This document shows positions 63,586 through 64,000 of a stretch of DNA of 64,000 nt, piece by piece. This DNA comes from Cellulosimicrobium sp. CUA-896. GTDB lineage: Bacteria; Actinomycetota; Actinomycetes; Actinomycetales; Cellulomonadaceae. How positions within the stretch are numbered: the first letter of the stretch is position 1; the number at the start of each line of letters is the position of its first letter. A model generated the notes under the pieces. It was given only the letters and a program-made list of their open reading frames with translations. It ran no database searches and had not been told where the DNA came from. Location of the stretch: contig NZ_MKKH01000078.1 in NCBI RefSeq assembly GCF_001942335.1, forward strand, positions 51,316 through 115,315, read 5' to 3'. Position numbers and translations under genes: made by a program.

Positions 63586-64000
63586 GTGAGCCGCGCCACC
63601 GGGGTGCTCGACGGGCCCGCCGTCGCGGCGTGGGCGCGCGAGGGCGTGCGGTCCCTCGGAGCGGTGCGTCCGGCGCTCGATCGCGTCAACGTCTTCCCCG
63701 TCGCGGACGCCGACACCGGCACGAACATGTACCTGACCTTCCTCGACGGTGCCCGCGCCCTCTCCGGGGCGGAGCCCGGCGAGGCCGGGGCGGGCCGACT
63801 CCTCGGACGCCTCGCCCGCGGGGCCCTCGTCGGGGCGCGCGGCAACTCCGGCGTCATCCTCAGCGAGTACCTCCGCGGGCTCGCCGTCGCGCTCGCGGGT
63901 CACGGTCGCGTCGACCCGCCCGCGCTCGCCGCCGGGCTCGACCGCGCCGCCCGCACCGCGCGCGCGGCCGTCGCCCGTCCCGTCACGGGGACGATCCTCA
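63586..64000 (+). CDS. DAK2/DhaL phosphatase-domain protein, 3' truncated by window end
   Basis: The open frame runs to the last base (138 codons seen). The N-terminal domain has NVFPVADADTGTNMYLT, the Mg-ADP-binding motif of DhaL/FakA-like proteins, and GARGNSGVILSEYLRG. In related genomes this gene (a DAK2-domain protein with a C-terminal extension, sometimes called YloV/FakA) lies between rpmB and recG. FakA phosphorylates fatty acids with FakB partners; whether this one does is unknown. AGGAG (63571-63575) precedes the GTG at 63586. Divergent from rpmB. Confidence 0.88.
   Translation, partial: MSRATGVLDGPAVAAWAREGVRSLGAVRPALDRVNVFPVADADTGTNMYLTFLDGARALSGAEPGEAGAGRLLGRLARGALVGARGNSGVILSEYLRGLAVALAGHGRVDPPALAAGLDRAARTARAAVARPVTGTIL

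Overview
The window is very GC-rich DNA from an actinobacterium. Codons end in G or C almost throughout, GTG starts are common, and promoters carry TAnnnT -10 boxes. The gene set points to Micrococcales, in or near Cellulomonadaceae/Promicromonosporaceae (Cellulosimicrobium, Isoptericola or Cellulomonas type). This rests on secreted CBM6/FIVAR modular proteins, a LacI regulator with AAGCGCTT-type operators, and the core order leuCD, murA, plsC-gpsA, ddl, DUF3515, thiL, rpmB. The genus is an inference.

Layout. 1-8.0 kb: the 3' end of a secreted carbohydrate-binding protein, then small housekeeping genes (YdeI/OmpD-like, 3-methyladenine DNA glycosylase, MmcQ/YjbR protein, aldo/keto reductase, acyltransferase-like membrane protein). 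8.0-16.5 kb: methyltransferase, FAH-family hydrolase, gltX with a coupled HAD phosphatase, a YeiH-type exporter divergent from its LysR regulator, a second aldo/keto reductase, tRNA-Gln and tRNA-Glu, and a small membrane protein. 16.5-28.6 kb: PH-domain protein, IclR regulator divergent from leuCD, LLM oxidoreductase, CNNM transporter, DUF808 protein, leuS and lpd. 28.7-34.5 kb is accessory: an AbiEi/AbiEii type IV toxin-antitoxin pair with a large operator, an isolated palindrome-to-terminator unit, a secreted protein, and a large LuxR-type ATPase regulator. 34.5-42.9 kb: DUF4242 protein, adenosine/adenine deaminase, MHS-type transporter, murA, a DesK/DesR-like two-component pair and plsC-gpsA. 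42.9-59.5 kb: a block separating gpsA from ddl, with a lipoprotein, a trans-sulfuration enzyme, an acyl-CoA dehydrogenase, a complete branched-chain-type ABC importer, a LacI regulator, a 1300-residue secreted sugar-dehydrogenase-like protein and two coupled CNNM proteins. 59.6-64 kb: ddl, DUF3515 lipoprotein, thiL, GNAT, rpmB and the start of a DAK-phosphatase-domain gene.

Two window-wide patterns matter when reading the annotation. First, about 22 genes have an nAnnnT hexamer (usually TAGnnT or TACnnT) exactly 6-8 nt before the start codon, so they look leaderless; this decided several starts. Second, at least 14 genes that look intact by protein logic are broken by single-base indels, nearly all at G or C runs. 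I annotate these as whole genes with a probable sequencing or assembly frameshift, not as pseudogenes.

The most unusual signals are: a ~75-bp dispersed palindromic element found twice between convergent genes; a cysteine-capped C-terminal domain shared by the two large secreted proteins; the AbiE operator; the palindrome/terminator unit at 30.4-30.6 kb; and twin LacI operators that seem to tie an ABC importer and a secreted dehydrogenase to one regulator.
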